Shown piece by piece: positions 5,841 through 12,703 of a stretch of 12,703 bases of DNA; position 1 is the first letter of the stretch; each line of letters starts with the position of its first letter. A model generated the notes under the pieces. It made no database searches, was not told the DNA's origin, and saw only the letters and a program-made list of their open reading frames with translations. The stretch comes from Syntrophaceae bacterium (GTDB lineage: Bacteria; Desulfobacterota; Syntrophia; Syntrophales; UBA2185): contig DNUI01000257.1 in assembly GCA_003508565.1 (NCBI GenBank), positions 1 through 12,703 on the forward strand, read 5' to 3'. A program made the translations under genes and the position numbers.

Positions 5841-7370
5841 TCAAATCATCTTTCTATCAAGGTTTCTATACTGAATGGCTTCGGCCACATGGCTGGAAAG
5901 TATTTTCTCTTCTTCATCAAGATCCGCAATGGTTCTGGCTACTTTTAGCACTTTGGTATAGGCACGGGCGGAGAGGCCAAGCTTTTCTATGGCCATTTCC
6001 ATAAGTTTCTGAGAATCATCGCCTATACTGCAATATGTCTTGATCTGCGTATCGGACATACGAGCATTAAACCGCGTGTTTTGACCTTTAAATCTCCTCT
6101 CCTGCATCTTTCGCGCCCTGTCTACCCGCTCTTTAATTTTTGCAGACGGTTCTCCTGTCGATTTCCCTGTCAGGTCTTTATATTTCACGGAGGGAACCTC
6201 AATATGAATATCTATCCTATCAAGGAGAGGCCCTGATATCCTTGCCTGATATTGTCGGATCTGTTGCGGTGTACATCTACACACTCTTGTCTGGTCAGTA
6301 TAATAACCGCATGGACAGGGGTTCATCGCCGCTACAAGCATGAATCTAGCCGGAAATGTAGCTGTGGTGGCAGACCTCGTGATGGTTACATGCCCATCCT
6401 CTAGGGGTTGTCTCAAGGCCTCGAGGACGTTTCTCCTGTACTCAGGCAGTTCATCGAGAAACAGCACGCCGTTATGAGCCAGGCTTATTTCTCCGGGTCG
6501 GGGGATGTGGCCCCCTCCCACAAGCCCGGCATCGGAAATCGTATGGTGAGGAGCACGAAAAGGCCTTGTTCCTACTATAGTGTTTTTCTTGCCGAGTAGC
6601 CCGGCAACAGAAAATATTTTGGTTATATCAACAGCTTCAGAAAAAGTAAGCTTGGGAAGTATGGTGGAGACTCTCTGCGCCAGCATTGTTTTTCCCGAAC
6701 CCGGGGGTCCGATCATGATAATGTTGTGCCCGCCGGAAGCGGCAACTTCCAGCGCTCTTTTTGCGTGCTCCTGTCCGCGAATATCGCTGAAATCGTATGG
6801 GTAGGAGAGACATTTATTAAATATATCATCGATATCCAGCGTTAAAGGCTCTATCTCCTTTCTGCCATTGAGAAATTCCACAACGTCGGAGAGGGTATCA
6901 ACGGGAAGAACAGCGAGACATTCCACCATGGCAGCCTCACCGGCATTTTCCCTTGCCACAATGATACCCTTCTTTCCTGTCTCCTTCGCCAGGAGAGCGG
7001 TGGACAGAATCCCATCAACTCCCTTAACGCTTCCGTCTAACGACAGTTCACCGATTAAGGTATAGTCCAGAAGATTGTTTAATTCGATACATCCCACGCC
7101 TGTCAAAATACCTATGGCGATGGGAAGATCGAATCCAGTTCCTTCCTTTTTAATATCCGCTGGCGCGAGATTCACCGTGACATGATTGCGGGGAAATCTG
7201 TAGCCGGAATTTTTTATGGCCGCTTTGATCCTGTCTTTACTTTCCTTTACGGCGACATCGGGGAGTCCCACGGTGGAAAATTGAGGAAGTCCCGGGGAGA
7301 TATCCACTTCTACATCAACCGGATACGCATCTATTCCAACGACGGTGCTGCTTATGACCTTTACAATCAA
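5841..7370 (-). CDS. comM: ComM/YifB family Mg-chelatase-like AAA+ ATPase
   Basis: A 509-residue full-length ComM homologue. The N-terminal domain (about 1-165) has the Lon-protease-like fold of this family (SPGLPQFSTVGLPDVAVKES; later GTGFDLPIAIGIL). The AAA+ Mg-chelatase domain follows, with Walker A GPPGSGKT 221-228, Walker B GVLFLDELPE 301-310 and the family signature NPCPCGY 350-356, which with CRC at 364-366 forms a cysteine cluster that could bind metal. A C-terminal Mg-chelatase helical domain (ARAYTKVLKVARTIADL) ends the protein. In naturally competent Gram-negative bacteria ComM is a helicase that drives branch migration during integration of incoming DNA; many non-competent bacteria also carry it. 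The start is a TTG with GGGGAG 6 nt upstream. No clear comM terminator or strong promoter is seen. Confidence 0.95.
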   Translation of the reverse strand: MIVKVISSTVVGIDAYPVDVEVDISPGLPQFSTVGLPDVAVKESKDRIKAAIKNSGYRFPRNHVTVNLAPADIKKEGTGFDLPIAIGILTGVGCIELNNLLDYTLIGELSLDGSVKGVDGILSTALLAKETGKKGIIVARENAGEAAMVECLAVLPVDTLSDVVEFLNGRKEIEPLTLDIDDIFNKCLSYPYDFSDIRGQEHAKRALEVAASGGHNIIMIGPPGSGKTMLAQRVSTILPKLTFSEAVDITKIFSVAGLLGKKNTIVGTRPFRAPHHTISDAGLVGGGHIPRPGEISLAHNGVLFLDELPEYRRNVLEALRQPLEDGHVTITRSATTATFPARFMLVAAMNPCPCGYYTDQTRVCRCTPQQIRQYQARISGPLLDRIDIHIEVPSVKYKDLTGKSTGEPSAKIKERVDRARKMQERRFKGQNTRFNARMSDTQIKTYCSIGDDSQKLMEMAIEKLGLSARAYTKVLKVARTIADLDEEEKILSSHVAEAIQYRNLDRKMI

Positions 7371-7490
7371 TCCGCGCTCCCCGAAAATTTTAGAGTGATA
7401 GGAAAATATTTTTTGTGAATGGGCGAAAATACTATAAAATAAGTATGGTTATGGCAAGGGATTTTTTTGAAAAAGAATTTCTTTACCTTC

Positions 7491-7519
7491 TTGACTTAAG
7501 GAAAAGGGCTGTGCTAACT
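7491..7519 (+). promoter_or_regulatory. Possible promoter of moaC
   Basis: TTGACT (7491-7496), 17 bp, CTAACT (7514-7519). The -35 box matches in five of six positions; the -10 box is poor. It sits about 40 bp before the moaC start. A long T run at 7470-7478 lies just upstream. Confidence 0.4.
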
Positions 7520-7557
7520 TCCTCATGCATTTCTTGCAGTCATGGTATGGAGTAGCA

Positions 7558-8043
7558 ATGACGGTTTTTTCCCACATCGATGAAAAAGGGAAGGCAACGA
7601 TGGTTGATGTAACCGCGAAGGAAGCATCCGCGCGGGAAGCTATTGCCAGGGGAAAGGTCCTCATGCGCAAGGATACCATAGCGCTCATCGAGAGTGGACA
7701 AATACCTAAAGGCGATGTTTTTAGTGTGGCAAAGATTGCAGGAATCATGGCAGCCAAAAAGACGAGTGATATGATCCCCATGTGCCACCCTTTGGAACTG
7801 ACAGTGATTGACATTTCCTTTGAAAGCAATACAGATCTGGGCGAAATCACCATTGAGGCAAAAGTAAAAAATGTGGGAAGAACAGGGGTGGAGATGGAGG
7901 CCATGACCGCTGTCAGTGTTGCTGCGTTGACAATTTATGATATGTGCAAATCTGCCGACAAGAACATTATTCTTACAGACATCAAATTAATCTCAAAACA
8001 TGGCGGGAAAAGCGGTTATTTTGTGAGAAATGAATACGCATGA
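7558..8043 (+). CDS. moaC: Cyclic pyranopterin monophosphate synthase
   Basis: A 161-residue MoaC, which with the radical-SAM enzyme MoaA turns GTP into cyclic pyranopterin monophosphate, the first stage of molybdenum (or tungsten) cofactor synthesis. Family marks: MVDVTAKEASAREAIA at 15-30, MCHP at 75-78, GVEMEAM 110-116, IYDMCK 126-131 (the catalytic Asp128 and Lys131 fall at the E. coli positions) and GGKSG 149-153. The frame opens 11 codons earlier at 7525, but GGAG 5 nt before the ATG at 7558 and the exact family length favour the shorter form. No other moa or mog gene is in the window, so it stands apart from the rest of the pathway. The gene downstream has a PH-like membrane protein with no known link to the cofactor. 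Confidence 0.97.
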   Translation: MTVFSHIDEKGKATMVDVTAKEASAREAIARGKVLMRKDTIALIESGQIPKGDVFSVAKIAGIMAAKKTSDMIPMCHPLELTVIDISFESNTDLGEITIEAKVKNVGRTGVEMEAMTAVSVAALTIYDMCKSADKNIILTDIKLISKHGGKSGYFVRNEYA

Positions 8044-8171
8044 AATGAGCATAGTAACCTGCTTGCAATAATGGTACTGGCTTGCATTTCCGCATTTCAC
8101 CTCTGCGGCAAAGGCGGTGGATTTTCGGGTCACTGAGAATCCTTTTGCATGTCATTCAAGAGTCTCAAAGT

Positions 8172-8690
8172 ATGTACCAAAACACATATAGGATCAGAAG
8201 ATCGTTTGTGATTCCATTTTCCATTGATGTTTTTCTTCTCTTTATTCTTCTATTACTGTCCATATTCCTGAAGGGCTCTCATGTGGAAAGCACCACCCTT
8301 ATCATTATTTTTATAGCCGCCCTCTATGTGTATATCGAATCCCTGTATCGCATGGTACAAACGGGGGATCAAGGCATTATGATCAGGAAAGTCTTGCGAA
8401 AAAAGGAACTGCGTTGGGAAGATGTCACCCACGTCGGTGCGCTGACCCTTCGTAAAAAAGCATATCTATTGTTGACTACCGTAAAGGGATTTCATATTTT
8501 ATCGAATGCCTATGAGAAATATTCCAGCCTCACTACTGATATCATCAGTCACCTCGATAAAGAGAAAGTGGAGGAAGAAGTAAGGAATCAACAGGAGCAT
8601 CCTGTCAAAAATGTTTCCGACATTGTCATGACATGGTTCACGGCAGTCGTCCTCCTGGGAATAATAACCATTAAGCTGTTTAATTCTTAA
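8172..8690 (+). CDS. Small membrane protein with a PH-like core
   Basis: About 172 residues with two closely spaced hydrophobic segments near the N terminus (roughly 13-34 and 41-58), a soluble middle part of about 70 residues and a third hydrophobic segment at 150-169. The middle reads like a bacterial PH-type domain: GDQGIMIRKVLRKKELRWED, then HVGALTLRKKAYLLLTTVKG, with the Trp-Glu-Asp turn and alternating strands usual there, ending in a helix (SLTTDIISHL). It probably sits in the inner membrane with the soluble part in the cytoplasm. I chose the ATG at 8172 because the frame before it, although open from 8082, has no hydrophobic or structural logic; the ribosome-binding site is weak in either case. 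The role is unknown. It follows moaC by 128 bp and may have its own promoter. Confidence 0.7.
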   Translation: MYQNTYRIRRSFVIPFSIDVFLLFILLLLSIFLKGSHVESTTLIIIFIAALYVYIESLYRMVQTGDQGIMIRKVLRKKELRWEDVTHVGALTLRKKAYLLLTTVKGFHILSNAYEKYSSLTTDIISHLDKEKVEEEVRNQQEHPVKNVSDIVMTWFTAVVLLGIITIKLFNS

Positions 8691-8734
8691 AATCTGTTCA
8701 CGAAAAAAAGCGTAAGAAAGGACCCACGGTTATC

Positions 8735-9049
8735 ATGAAGTCCAAAAATCCAAAACCTCCTGTCTCAGATAAGAAAACTCGAATAATGACACCTTCCATT
8801 GTGGAAGAGGCTATCGAAAAAAAGTTAGAAGATATTGCGACGCTTCTCTGTTCGATTGGTGAAGGTAAAAAGGGAAAGAGCAGGTTGTATGAAGAAGTAT
8901 TGGCCGTGGTGGAAAGAGGTCTTTTCCGGATAGCGCTCAGACGTAATGGCAATGTGAAAATTGCAGCCGCCAATTACCTTGGAATCAACAGAAACACATT
9001 CCAGAAAAAAATGGCCAAACTGGGAATAACTAATGAAAACAGAACGTAA
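8735..9049 (+). CDS. Fis-type helix-turn-helix protein
   Basis: A 104-residue protein whose last half is a Fis-family DNA-binding domain (HTH_8): LYEEVLAVVERGLFRIALRR at 51-70 leads into the helix-turn-helix GNVKIAAANYLGINRNTFQKK at 72-92. The first half is polar and lysine-rich, with a short acidic helix (VEEAIEKKLEDIATLL). The same domain ends NtrC-type activators; here it stands alone, so it is a Fis-like regulator or nucleoid protein. AAGGA precedes the ATG by 12 nt. Its last 17 bp overlap the start of the beta-helix gene, so the two are translated from one mRNA. That makes it a likely regulator of this amino-sugar cluster, or simply a co-transcribed gene; sequence does not decide. True enteric Fis is about this length, but the surroundings differ (no dusB). 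Confidence 0.88.
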   Translation: MKSKNPKPPVSDKKTRIMTPSIVEEAIEKKLEDIATLLCSIGEGKKGKSRLYEEVLAVVERGLFRIALRRNGNVKIAAANYLGINRNTFQKKMAKLGITNENRT

Positions 9050-10295
9050 ATTGTCACGTAAAGTTATTGAACTCATGGGCAAAGGAGTCAAAATTCCGAA
9101 TCCTTTTTCTGTAGACATTGCAGAAGAAATAAACCTCGACAGGATTTCCAGTGATGGTGTGATACTTTATCCCGGGACGAGGATTTATGGAGCAAAGACC
9201 CTTATCTGCCGGGGGGCAAAATTGGGATATGAAGCGCCGGTTACTATTGTCGATTGTCGAATTGGTCCCTTCGTTGAATTGAAAGGGGGCTTCTTTACAT
9301 CGTCTGTCTTTCTTGAAAAGGCGAACATGGCAAGCGGCGCCCAGGTGAGGGAGGGGTGTATATTAGAGGAAGAAGCAAATGCAAGCCATACCGTTGGAAT
9401 AAAGCAGACGATCCTTTTCCCCTTTGTCACATTAGGCAGTTTGATTAACTTTTGTGATTGTTTCATGGCAGGCGGAACGAGCCGAAAAAATCACAGTGAA
9501 GTGGGCAGTTCCTATATTCATTTCAACTACACACCGAATCAGGACAAAGCAACGGCATCCCTTATTGGCGATGTACCCAAAGGGGTCATGATAAACCAGG
9601 CGCCGATATTTTTAGGAGGTCAGGGAGGCCTCATCGGACCATCCAGGATCGGCTATGGTACGGTCATTGCCGCGGGTACCGTGTACCGGCAGGATTTTCC
9701 TGAAGGAGGCAAGCTCATCAGGCAGGGAGATACGTCTCTTCGTGAAACTGAATTTATTGCGGGTTATTATGGCAGCCTCAAGAGACGGCTCTCTAATAAT
9801 GTATACTACATCACGAATCTTCTGGCGCTTAAAGAGTGGTATGCTCATGTTCGTCAACCCTTCTTTCAGCTTCATGATATGGGGCAGGAACTGTACGAGG
9901 GCCTCCAGGATACACTCGATATTGCCATCAAAGAGAGATTAAAACGGCTGAAAGACCTATCCGAAAAAATGAAGGTGTCTGTGGAGATCGCTCAACGTAT
10001 TCATGAAAAGAATACTATGCAGGAGACGTTGCTTCGTCAAAAAAGCGAATTCTGTAAAAATTGGGGAAAGATTGAGGAGGTTTTCACAGGAAGACACGAA
10101 CAATCCGTCGATACAAAAAACAGGGATACATTTGTTACGATCATTCACGACAAAATAAATGAAGAAGATAATTACATAAAAGTTATTCAAGGACTGGATA
10201 AAGACACATCGACCCTGGGAACGTCCTGGCTTCAGAATATTGTGAATCATATCACCAATACCATTTTCAATCTGGTGCCGTCCTGTGATTCCTGA
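9033..10295 (+). CDS. Left-handed beta-helix protein related to the GlmU acetyltransferase half
   Basis: A 420-residue protein. Residues 40-220 are a left-handed parallel beta-helix, seen as hexad-like repeats (GVILYPGTRIYGAKTLICRG, then APVTIVDCRIGPFVELKG, and IGPSRIGYGTVIAAGTV). The stretch KNHSEVGSSYIHFNYTPNQD at 152-171 aligns by eye with the GlmU active-site region (His, then NY and a Lys), so it may bind an acyl-CoA or a UDP-sugar. The usual N-terminal pyrophosphorylase domain of GlmU (LxxGxGTRM) is absent. Residues 240-420 are helical and partly coiled coil, and unlike GlmU. The start overlaps the Fis-like gene by 17 bp; the GlmS-like gene begins 43 bp after its stop. It could be an acetyltransferase, a scaffold, or a sugar-nucleotide binding partner of the GlmS-like protein; activity is not proven by sequence. 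Confidence 0.8.
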   Translation: MKTERKLSRKVIELMGKGVKIPNPFSVDIAEEINLDRISSDGVILYPGTRIYGAKTLICRGAKLGYEAPVTIVDCRIGPFVELKGGFFTSSVFLEKANMASGAQVREGCILEEEANASHTVGIKQTILFPFVTLGSLINFCDCFMAGGTSRKNHSEVGSSYIHFNYTPNQDKATASLIGDVPKGVMINQAPIFLGGQGGLIGPSRIGYGTVIAAGTVYRQDFPEGGKLIRQGDTSLRETEFIAGYYGSLKRRLSNNVYYITNLLALKEWYAHVRQPFFQLHDMGQELYEGLQDTLDIAIKERLKRLKDLSEKMKVSVEIAQRIHEKNTMQETLLRQKSEFCKNWGKIEEVFTGRHEQSVDTKNRDTFVTIIHDKINEEDNYIKVIQGLDKDTSTLGTSWLQNIVNHITNTIFNLVPSCDS

Positions 10296-10338
10296 TGCAA
10301 TCAAAGAGATTTGAGAAAACATAAAAGGCTTACTGCGT

Positions 10339-12703
10339 ATGAAGATTATCAAACGTTGGTATACAAAAACAAGCGATGTGCTAAGGCAATGGAAGATATG
10401 CATCGGGGTTGATATACAGACGGCGCCGGCCTGCTCAATCGTCATATTCCCCCTTTTCAAAAGTACTTTTTGCTGTGGTTTCGCCGGCATCCTGGCGGTA
10501 AAAAAAGGGGAGAAACCGAAAGACGCAGCATACGGTCAAGAATTCATTCGCCTCTTTCAGGAAATAAAGAAACGGGGCATGAAGTCCCTCCTCTCCGGCC
10601 TGATAACGGCATCTGACTATCTCAACGACGGAGGCCAACAGAAGGAGTTGGGAAAAACCATTCTCCAGCAAAAAAGAGACATCCCCACACAACGGATATT
10701 CTTCAATCAGGACGAGGCGTCACAGCTTTGTGCCATTAAAGAGGAAATGAAAGCGTTCATGACAGAAGAAGAAAAAATGCTTGAAGAAAATGCCGGTCAC
10801 TTTTCAACCGCCGATATGGAAATTATCAACAGCAGGCTCATTCTCATGAAGGATGTCATATGGAGTCTTGAAAAAGACATTTTGGGAAACGTTGAAAAAA
10901 TTGCATCACTCACTGGACTGGACGACATCAGTCAACTCCGCCCCGAAGCGTACAGAAAATATAAAAATATCAATTTTCTCATGAATTGTCTCGACAGGCT
11001 GGAGGTCAGAGGGAGAGATTCGGCGGGCCTTCAGATATCCTTTACATTTCCCGATAAAGCGGCATTTGAAAAGATACAGGGCGCCCTCCAGGATAAAGGC
11101 CTGCATGATGATTTTTCAAAGAGGATACGTGCCGGGGATTTGATTAACGGTTCCATGTATCTCTGTCCCCAGATATCGCCTAAAAGCAACAGCATGACGA
11201 TGTCTTTTGTCTATAAGACATCATCAATCATCGGTGAGTTGGGACAGAATGTCAGGGAGTTACGAAAAGATGTCTCCCAGGACAGGATATTGCGCGAGTT
11301 TTCCGGACTTAACACAGAATTTGAGACATTTATTACCCACACTCGTTGGGCATCCGTGGGTTCCATTACAGACGAAAACTGCCATCCCGTCAATAATTTT
11401 ACCATAAACAAAGATATTGCTTCATACGGTATCGCATGGCCGGAAATGATAAAAAATTATCCCTCCTACGGCAAGGGGACCTGGTTCATCAGCGTTGTTC
11501 TGAACGGGGATATTGATAACTATCAGGCTCTCAGAAATGACATTGAATCGGGAGGGAATTTCATCGCACCGGACATTACAACAGACACGAAGATTATCCC
11601 CCTTCAGATCGAAAAGTATCTTCTCGCCGGACATGATCTGACAGAGGCCTTCAGGCTCGCCGTGAATGACTTTGAAGGTTCCCATGCCATTGCCATGGTA
11701 AGCAACACAGAGCCGGGAAAGGTGTTCCTCGCCCTCAAGGGAAGCGGGCAGTCAATCTATGTTGGCATATCGCCTGATCACTACAGCTTTTCATCTGAAC
11801 TGTATGGTATTGTTGAAGGGACTCCTTATTTTATCAAGATGGATGGAGAGAAGCCATCCCCCGCGGGATCCCCGGAAACAGCAGGCCAGATATTCGTCCT
11901 TGACCAGAATTCCCAAGGGAGCGTTTCGGGAATTAAGGCGTTCTTTTACGACGGCGCCTCGCTGCATGTTGATGAGGGCAGTATTCAAAAAGCGGAAATC
12001 ACCACCCGTGACATTGACAGGGGCAATTACCCGCACTATTTCATGAAGGAAATATCCGAATCAACGCTGTCCGTGAAAAAGACACTGCGGGGGAAGTATC
12101 GCATTTATAAAGATGGAAACGGAAAGGATGCTGTTACCTTCAATATCGGTCAGGACATCATCCCGGACTCAGCGAAAGAAGCATTTATCCATGGCACACT
12201 CAGGAATATTGTTGTCATCGGCCATGGCACCGCTGCTGTTGCAGGCATGGCGATTGCGGACGGATTAGCGCGCTCCTTGAAAGGCGCTGATATCAGGGTT
12301 GAAATGAAAGTCGCGTCCGAGTTGAGCGGATTTTTCCTGAAAGATGATTTGCGTGACACTCTTGTTATTCCTATCACACAATCGGGAACTACAACGGACA
12401 CCAATCGCGCCGTGGCAATGGCAGCGGAAAGAGGGGCAACGGTTATTGCCATCGTGAACAGGAGGCAATCCGACATTACTACCAAGGCAGACGGCGTTTT
12501 CTACACAAGCGACGGCAGGGATATCGAGATGTCTGTAGCCTCAACCAAGGCTTTTTACTCCCAGATCATAGCCGGGCACGTTTTGGCGCTGTACCTCGCG
12601 CAGCTTCTTCACACACTCTCTGATAATTCCATTGCAGAGGAACTTCTCAATCTGGAGAAGGTCCCAGATATGATGATGAGGGTCATAGAAAAGAGAGGGC
12701 ACA
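10339..12703 (+). CDS. Large divergent GlmS-like glutamine amidotransferase (SIS), partial
   Basis: Open to the window end (788 codons seen, C terminus missing). It resembles glucosamine-6-phosphate synthase, which makes glucosamine-6-phosphate from fructose-6-phosphate and glutamine. In the glutaminase part I see CCGFAGI at 45-51 (GlmS CGIVG), RGRDSAGL 224-231, HTRWASVG 334-341, NG at 389-390 and TDTK 415-418, so Cys, Arg, Asn-Gly and Asp are all kept. The isomerase part starts near 600: IGHGT 627-631, TQSGTTTDT 680-688 and SVASTKAF 732-739 of the first sugar-isomerase (SIS) domain. Compared with E. coli GlmS there are about 150, 65 and 28 extra residues between the glutaminase motifs. The nucleophile is not at the N terminus: 45 residues precede Cys46. 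It lies 43 bp after the GlmU-like gene, with a weak ribosome-binding site (AAAGG). It may use a substrate other than fructose-6-phosphate. Confidence 0.88.
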   Translation, partial: MKIIKRWYTKTSDVLRQWKICIGVDIQTAPACSIVIFPLFKSTFCCGFAGILAVKKGEKPKDAAYGQEFIRLFQEIKKRGMKSLLSGLITASDYLNDGGQQKELGKTILQQKRDIPTQRIFFNQDEASQLCAIKEEMKAFMTEEEKMLEENAGHFSTADMEIINSRLILMKDVIWSLEKDILGNVEKIASLTGLDDISQLRPEAYRKYKNINFLMNCLDRLEVRGRDSAGLQISFTFPDKAAFEKIQGALQDKGLHDDFSKRIRAGDLINGSMYLCPQISPKSNSMTMSFVYKTSSIIGELGQNVRELRKDVSQDRILREFSGLNTEFETFITHTRWASVGSITDENCHPVNNFTINKDIASYGIAWPEMIKNYPSYGKGTWFISVVLNGDIDNYQALRNDIESGGNFIAPDITTDTKIIPLQIEKYLLAGHDLTEAFRLAVNDFEGSHAIAMVSNTEPGKVFLALKGSGQSIYVGISPDHYSFSSELYGIVEGTPYFIKMDGEKPSPAGSPETAGQIFVLDQNSQGSVSGIKAFFYDGASLHVDEGSIQKAEITTRDIDRGNYPHYFMKEISESTLSVKKTLRGKYRIYKDGNGKDAVTFNIGQDIIPDSAKEAFIHGTLRNIVVIGHGTAAVAGMAIADGLARSLKGADIRVEMKVASELSGFFLKDDLRDTLVIPITQSGTTTDTNRAVAMAAERGATVIAIVNRRQSDITTKADGVFYTSDGRDIEMSVASTKAFYSQIIAGHVLALYLAQLLHTLSDNSIAEELLNLEKVPDMMMRVIEKRGH

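Noticed and set aside
7371..7557. Molybdenum-cofactor riboswitch before moaC
   Set aside because: The intergenic space lacks the long multi-stem structure expected for that riboswitch; I see only an AT-rich stretch and a possible promoter.
7449..7904. Minus-strand open frame of 151 codons over moaC
   Set aside because: It is antisense to moaC, which carries every family motif in the expected positions.
8082..8171. N-terminal extension of the membrane protein by 30 residues
   Set aside because: The added stretch is basic and unstructured, has no start signal and precedes an ATG from which the usual membrane-segment order begins.
9957..10490. Minus-strand open frame of 177 codons across the beta-helix / GlmS-like junction
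   Set aside because: It covers the ends of two well-supported plus-strand genes and reads as a Phe/Ile/Ser-rich shadow.

Overview
The window looks like an ordinary bacterial chromosome segment with one unusual operon at its right edge. The gene set (a small Csp, RhlE-type helicase, ComM, MoaC, a DUF374-type acyltransferase, a Fis-type HTH protein and a giant GlmS-like enzyme), moderate GC and standard Shine-Dalgarno/sigma70-like signals fit a Gram-negative anaerobe. Desulfobacterota (Syntrophus-like) is my best guess, by inference only. I found no tRNA, rRNA, CRISPR array or intact insertion sequence.

Left part (1-2600): an orphan hypothetical protein and a cold-shock protein lie on the minus strand, the latter with a promoter, a leader hairpin and a 3' terminator. 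Divergent from csp is a single-domain AAA+ ATPase with a near-consensus promoter. Past its stop codon the same reading frame looks coding for some distance, broken by stops and a frameshift, until a strong terminator near 2540.

Middle (2600-7450): a compact plus-strand unit holds two small unknown genes and a DUF374-type lysophospholipid acyltransferase-like gene. It converges on a minus-strand RhlE-type DEAD-box helicase. Upstream of rhlE is a 464-bp gap with a near-consensus promoter followed about 20-55 nt later by an intrinsic terminator. This is the same layout as in front of csp, so both cold-shock-type genes may be controlled by a terminator inside the leader. Next on the minus strand is comM (Mg-chelatase-like AAA+), starting at TTG.

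Right part (7450-12703): plus-strand genes encode MoaC (molybdenum cofactor), a small membrane protein with a PH-like core, a Fis-type HTH protein, a left-handed beta-helix protein resembling the acetyltransferase half of GlmU, and a very large GlmS-like amidotransferase that runs off the window. The last three form a tight cluster (17-bp overlap, then a 43-bp gap). The GlmS-like protein keeps the recognisable glutaminase and sugar-isomerase residues, but its presumed nucleophile cysteine is at residue 46 and the glutaminase domain carries large insertions. With the GlmU-like partner this suggests a non-standard amino-sugar module, the most interesting content here.
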